A DNA stretch of 8,795 nt from Prevotellaceae bacterium (GTDB lineage: Bacteria > Bacteroidota > Bacteroidia > Bacteroidales > UBA932): NCBI GenBank assembly GCA_031287815.1, contig JAITSM010000176.1, positions 1 to 8,795 of the forward strand, in the 5' to 3' direction. A program made the position numbers and the translations under genes. Positions 5,678 through 8,795 of the stretch are shown one piece after another. The notes beneath the pieces are model-generated. The model was not told the DNA's origin, ran no database searches, and was given only the letters and a program-made list of their open reading frames with translations. How positions within the stretch are numbered: position 1 is the first letter of the stretch; each line of letters starts with the position of its first letter.

Positions 5678-7711
5678 ATGAAGAAAATCACATTTTTAAT
5701 TTTTTGTACTATGGCCGCATTTTGCGCTTGTACCCATGCCCCCACTCCGTCGGGCATTACGTTATCCAACCTGGATACGACTGCTAACCCGCGCACTGAT
5801 TTTTACCAATTTGCTACGGGCGGTTGGCAAAAAAACAACCCGCTACCTGCCGAATTTGCCCGCTACGGCACATTCGACAAATTGGCGCAAGACAATGTAC
5901 AACAAGTAAAAGAGCTGATTGCCGGACTGTCGGGAAGCGCCAATACCGCTGATACTATTGCCGCCAAAATTGCACTATTATATAAGGTAGGAATGGACTC
6001 GGTTGCCCTAAACGAACAGGGCGCAATGCCCATCCACGCGCTGTTGAAAGAGATTGCCGGCATTTCCGATCAACGAACGCTGCAAACCGTTATAGCCGAC
6101 TTGCATAAAAAAGGCATCACGCCCTTTTTCAGCCTTTTCGCCGAAGCCGATTTTTCCAACAGCAAGATGGACATTGCATGGCTCTACCAGTCGGGCTTGG
6201 GGCTGGGCGACCGCGATTATTACCTGGACAACGACGACCACACAAAGGGCATTCGCGAAGAATATAAAAAGATGATGTTTAAATTATTTCATATATCTGC
6301 CTACGATATGGTTGCCAACATGAATGCCGGGCTGCTGGCGGAGAAAACGCTGGCAATAGAAACCAAACTCGCCGCAGCGCAAATGAGCCGCCACGACCAG
6401 CGCGACCCCTACAAGATGTTTAACAAGAAAACGACAAAGGAACTGTATACCCTCTCGCCGGTATTCGATTTTGCCGCTTATTTTACCGCGCTGGGCTTGC
6501 CAGATACGGATTCACTGAATGTGGCGCAACCGGACTATATTGTATTAGTTAATGAATTATTGAAAACTGAAAAGCAGGAAGATATAAAAGCCTATCTGGC
6601 ATGGAATGTTATTAATATGGCATCTGAGTATCTGAGTGATGAATTTATAAATGAGCATTTCAACTTTTACGGGGGCGTCCTTTCCGGAACGAAAGAACTG
6701 CAACCCCGCTGGAAACGGGTGGTAAATACCGTAAACGGCGCATTGGGAGAAGCGGTCGGGCAACTGTATGTGGCCACGTATTTCCCGCCGGCAGCAAAAG
6801 AGAAAATGTTGCATCTCGTGAAAAATTTGCAAACCACGCTGGGAGAGCGGATAAAAGCGGCTACTTGGATGGAGGAAGCAACCAAAACCAAAGCGTTAGA
6901 GAAGCTGAACGCTTTCCGTGTAAAAATCGGCTATCCGGATAAATGGCGCGATTATTCGGGGCTGGAATTGCAGGCAGACAGTTATTTTGCCAACGTCATT
7001 CGTTCTAACGAATTTGAAAACGCTTATGCGTGGAGCAAAATCAATAAACCCAAAGACGTGGACGAGTGGGGTATGACGCCGCAGACCGTTAATGCCTATT
7101 ATAACCCGACGACCAATGAAATCTGCTTCCCGGCCGGAATCCTGCAACCGCCGTTCTTTTTTGCCTATGCAGATGATGCCGTAAATTACGGCGCAATAGG
7201 CGTAGTCATCGGGCACGAAATGTCGCATGGTTTCGACGACCAGGGGCGGCAATATGACCGCGACGGCAACCTGCAAGACTGGTGGCTGCCGGAAGACGCT
7301 GAAAATTTCAAACAACGCGCCCAAATCCTGTCCAACCATTTTGACAGCATTGAAGTAGCGCCCGGCGTCCATGCCGACGGTAAATTCACGTTGGGCGAAA
7401 ACATTGCCGACAACGGCGGGGTGCAAATTGCGTTTCAGGCATTGCAGAAAGCCCTTGCCAACAGGGAGGTTGCCGGCGAAATGGACGGTTTTACGCCGGA
7501 ACAGCGGTTCTTTATTGCCTATGCCGGCGTTTGGGCGGCCAATATTACCAACCAGGAAATCCTGCGCCGCACCAAAGAAGACCCGCACGCGCTCGGCAAA
7601 TGGCGCGTTAATGGAACGTTGCCGCATATTGAAACTTTTTACAACGCGTTTGACGTACAGTCCGGCGACGCCATGTACCTCGCCCCCGACAAACGCGCGG
7701 TGATCTGGTAA
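5678..7711 (+). CDS. pepO: M13-family zinc metallopeptidase, lipoprotein (PepO/neprilysin-like)
   Basis: 677 residues, the usual M13 length. These endopeptidases cleave small peptides, and bacterial forms are often exported. The N-terminus MKKITFLIFCTMAAFCAC is a signal peptide with a probable lipid-attached C18 (FCA|C, an imperfect lipobox), so the enzyme is likely anchored to a membrane. The M13 N-terminal domain follows (DFYQFATGGWQKNNP near 40, DRDYYLDN near 180). The catalytic domain has NAYYNPTTNEICFPAGILQPP, the zinc motif HEMSH (H513, E514, H517), the third ligand E574 with D578 in ENIADNGG, and a terminal GDAMYLAPDKRAVIW. The Cys common near the C-terminus of mammalian relatives is replaced (DVQSGD). 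A TTG start at 5645 would add 11 residues but lies in the promoter; the ATG gives a proper signal peptide. A leader RNA-like element and hairpin precede the gene. Confidence 0.95.
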   Translation: MKKITFLIFCTMAAFCACTHAPTPSGITLSNLDTTANPRTDFYQFATGGWQKNNPLPAEFARYGTFDKLAQDNVQQVKELIAGLSGSANTADTIAAKIALLYKVGMDSVALNEQGAMPIHALLKEIAGISDQRTLQTVIADLHKKGITPFFSLFAEADFSNSKMDIAWLYQSGLGLGDRDYYLDNDDHTKGIREEYKKMMFKLFHISAYDMVANMNAGLLAEKTLAIETKLAAAQMSRHDQRDPYKMFNKKTTKELYTLSPVFDFAAYFTALGLPDTDSLNVAQPDYIVLVNELLKTEKQEDIKAYLAWNVINMASEYLSDEFINEHFNFYGGVLSGTKELQPRWKRVVNTVNGALGEAVGQLYVATYFPPAAKEKMLHLVKNLQTTLGERIKAATWMEEATKTKALEKLNAFRVKIGYPDKWRDYSGLELQADSYFANVIRSNEFENAYAWSKINKPKDVDEWGMTPQTVNAYYNPTTNEICFPAGILQPPFFFAYADDAVNYGAIGVVIGHEMSHGFDDQGRQYDRDGNLQDWWLPEDAENFKQRAQILSNHFDSIEVAPGVHADGKFTLGENIADNGGVQIAFQALQKALANREVAGEMDGFTPEQRFFIAYAGVWAANITNQEILRRTKEDPHALGKWRVNGTLPHIETFYNAFDVQSGDAMYLAPDKRAVIW

Positions 7712-7729
7712 ATTTATTTTTACACTTTA

Positions 7730-7760
7730 TTTGCAAATAAAAAAAATAGCTGTATATTTG
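7730..7760 (+). promoter_or_regulatory. Perfect Bacteroidetes promoter for RNA copy B and the right surface-protein gene
   Basis: TTTG (7730-7733), exactly 19 nt, TATATTTG (7753-7760): both boxes and the spacing match the primary-sigma consensus. Transcription would start near 7765, leaving about 385 nt before the ATG at 8150. The -33 box lies in a perfect 16-bp palindrome (7726-7741, TTTATTTG and its complement), 15 nt after the pepO stop, which may also help end pepO transcription. Confidence 0.8.
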
Positions 7761-7764
7761 CGCT

Positions 7765-8060
7765 TAGTGATGTTCTTTTTTTATTGCTAAAAAGCCGGTG
7801 AAAGCCGGTCTGTTCAACTGATAGAAATCTGGTACATTTCTAATACATGCAAAGGACGTTTATCCATTATGAACGTGGATTTAATTATTTTGCATGTAGG
7901 TAAGCCAGAACCTCTATCAGTGATAATAAAGTCCGCGTTTCGTTTTTGACTTACATAAATTCAAAACAGAAACGTAGAAATTGGCGACGAATAAAAATCG
8001 TAGCAAGGGGTTGTTTTATATAGAAAAGTTTGTGTTTGCAAAACAGCCCCGAAGCTGCGA
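7765..8060 (+). ncRNA. Structured leader RNA, copy B, upstream of the right surface-protein gene
   Basis: The tidiest copy. ATGTTCTTT (7770-7778) comes first, then hairpin GCCGGT-GAAA-GCCGGT with a GNRA tetraloop (7794-7809, G-U closed) and TGTTCAA (7811-7817). The rod has P1 ACTGATAG/CTATCAGT (7817-7824 with 7914-7921), P2 TCTGG/CCAGA (7828-7832 with 7905-7909), P3 TACATGCAAA/TTTGCATGTA (7844-7853 with 7889-7898) and P4 ACGTT/AACGT (7856-7860 with 7872-7876). Then come CCGCGTTTCGTTTT (7933-7946), able to pair CGTTT and GTTTT with AAACG and AAAAC at 7963-7974, and a 3' hairpin of 8007-8017 with 8040-8050 inside an outer stem 7999-8004 with 8054-8059. The promoter is 5-10 nt upstream and the ATG 90 nt downstream. 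Family not recognised; cis-regulatory leader is my first choice. Confidence 0.7.
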
Positions 8061-8149
8061 AAACAGAACATAGACAATAGACTTATAGAATATAGACAAA
8101 ATACCGGTAATCCTTAAACAGGAAACTATAAACCTTAAATAATAATAGT

Positions 8150-8795
8150 ATGAAAAAAATTTCCTTTCTTCTCGCAATGCTTGCAAGCGTGGCTGCAAGT
8201 GCCACCGTAACGGTTACACCGATTAGTACGAACTATACCGTACCGCCAACGGTTACTTTCAAAGTGGAATGGACGAATACGCCCACTGCACCCTACAATA
8301 GCCGCGTATGGGTGTGGGTGGATTTTTGTTCGATTACCGGGACTACGCCGGGTACATTTACCAACGCCGAAATCAGCGGGGCTACCTCTTCCGGCAACAT
8401 TCTTAGTGTTCCCGGCAATACGCGCGGCTTTTATGTAATAACCAATCCTTCGACCGTTACCGCTACATTAAGCAATGCAAGTGGCAAGTTTAACTGGTGC
8501 GCCTACGGCAGCGACTACCCACCAAACGTCCTGGCGAATACTAATGGCTCTTACACATTGGCCGGAACGCCACCATTTAAATTGATTGCTTCCAACGGTA
8601 CAACTGCGCAAACGGTGACGGAAACAATTATTGCTACTTCTGCTATAACCATTACACCAGCAACCATAACCGATGCTACAGGCTATCCCGGACTTTGGTG
8701 TCCCTACACCGGAAGCGATTTGTATATGGACGCCACTCATCGTTGCATGGAACGCCAAAGCGGTGCAGGGAATTGGGAAGCGTGGATAAAAGATA
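8150..8795 (+). CDS. Secreted surface protein, N-terminal 215 residues (partial, paralogue of the gene at 1-686)
   Basis: An ATG at 8150 opens a frame (MKKISFLLAM...) that stays open to the right edge. A signal peptide of about 18 residues ends at ASA|TV. The mature part is Thr/Ser/Val/Asn-rich and repeats the left paralogue's blocks: RVWVWVDF, KFNWCAY, SDYPPNV, GTPPF, GSDLYMDATH and NWEAWIKD. By eye, the second half is clearly more than half identical to it, while the segment between about residues 60 and 95 diverges. Conserved cysteines in WCAY, WCPY and HRC may form disulfides outside the cytoplasm. A Fib_succ_major-type C-terminal domain beyond the edge is possible but cannot be seen. A promoter and an about 300-nt structured leader drive it. 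The DNA between leader and ATG carries ATAGAC repeats (8070-8098). Confidence 0.8.
   Translation, partial: MKKISFLLAMLASVAASATVTVTPISTNYTVPPTVTFKVEWTNTPTAPYNSRVWVWVDFCSITGTTPGTFTNAEISGATSSGNILSVPGNTRGFYVITNPSTVTATLSNASGKFNWCAYGSDYPPNVLANTNGSYTLAGTPPFKLIASNGTTAQTVTETIIATSAITITPATITDATGYPGLWCPYTGSDLYMDATHRCMERQSGAGNWEAWIKD

Noticed and set aside
7770..8071. Long-range closing helix in RNA copy B (ATGTTCT at 7770-7776 with AGAACAT at 8065-8071)
   Set aside because: Seven perfect pairs, but no equivalent in copy C and only an imperfect one in copy A, so it may be chance.
1..8795. CRISPR array, tRNA, rRNA, transposase or reverse transcriptase
   Set aside because: Looked for on both strands; none was seen.

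Overview
The window looks like Bacteroidetes (probably Bacteroidales) chromosomal DNA. Several genes and RNA elements are preceded by the Bacteroidetes primary-sigma promoter (TTTG, about 19-20 nt, TAnnTTTG). Shine-Dalgarno sequences are mostly absent, and the core is an AhpC/AhpF/OxyR peroxide-defence locus. I do not recognise the species.

Layout from left to right. (1) 1-686, minus strand: the N-terminal part of a secreted surface protein, running off the left edge. (2) 718-1078, minus: a promoter and a long structured leader RNA for that gene (copy C). (3) 1080-1486: no gene, but a roughly 300-bp MITE-like palindromic element and short tandem repeats. (4) 1487-3707, minus: ahpC followed by ahpF, with a perfect 22-bp inverted repeat between them. 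(5) 3708-3909: divergent control region with a promoter for each direction and a perfect match to the classical OxyR operator. (6) 3910-4848, plus: oxyR. (7) 4849-5677: no gene, but a second copy of the structured RNA (copy A), a strong hairpin and the pepO promoter. (8) 5678-7711, plus: an M13 (PepO/neprilysin) zinc metallopeptidase lipoprotein. (9) 7730-8060, plus: a promoter and a third copy of the RNA (copy B). (10) 8150-8795, plus: a paralogue of gene (1), running off the right edge.

Functionally, the middle is a classic peroxide regulon. OxyR has its two redox cysteines at positions 199 and 208 and sits divergent to ahpC. AhpC reduces peroxides and AhpF recycles AhpC with NADH. The two edge genes are paralogous exported proteins pointing outward, and both are cut by the window at the same point of their alignment.

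The most interesting content is the RNA element present three times (718-1043 minus, 5089-5528 plus, 7765-8060 plus). All three share a 5' ATGTTCTTT box, a small hairpin, a TTTTGTTCAA-like box, a rod of stacked helices with a conserved internal loop, and a 3' GGRTTGTTTT/AAAACARYCC hairpin. The helices are kept while their sequences differ, which is covariation evidence for a real RNA fold. I do not recognise this family.
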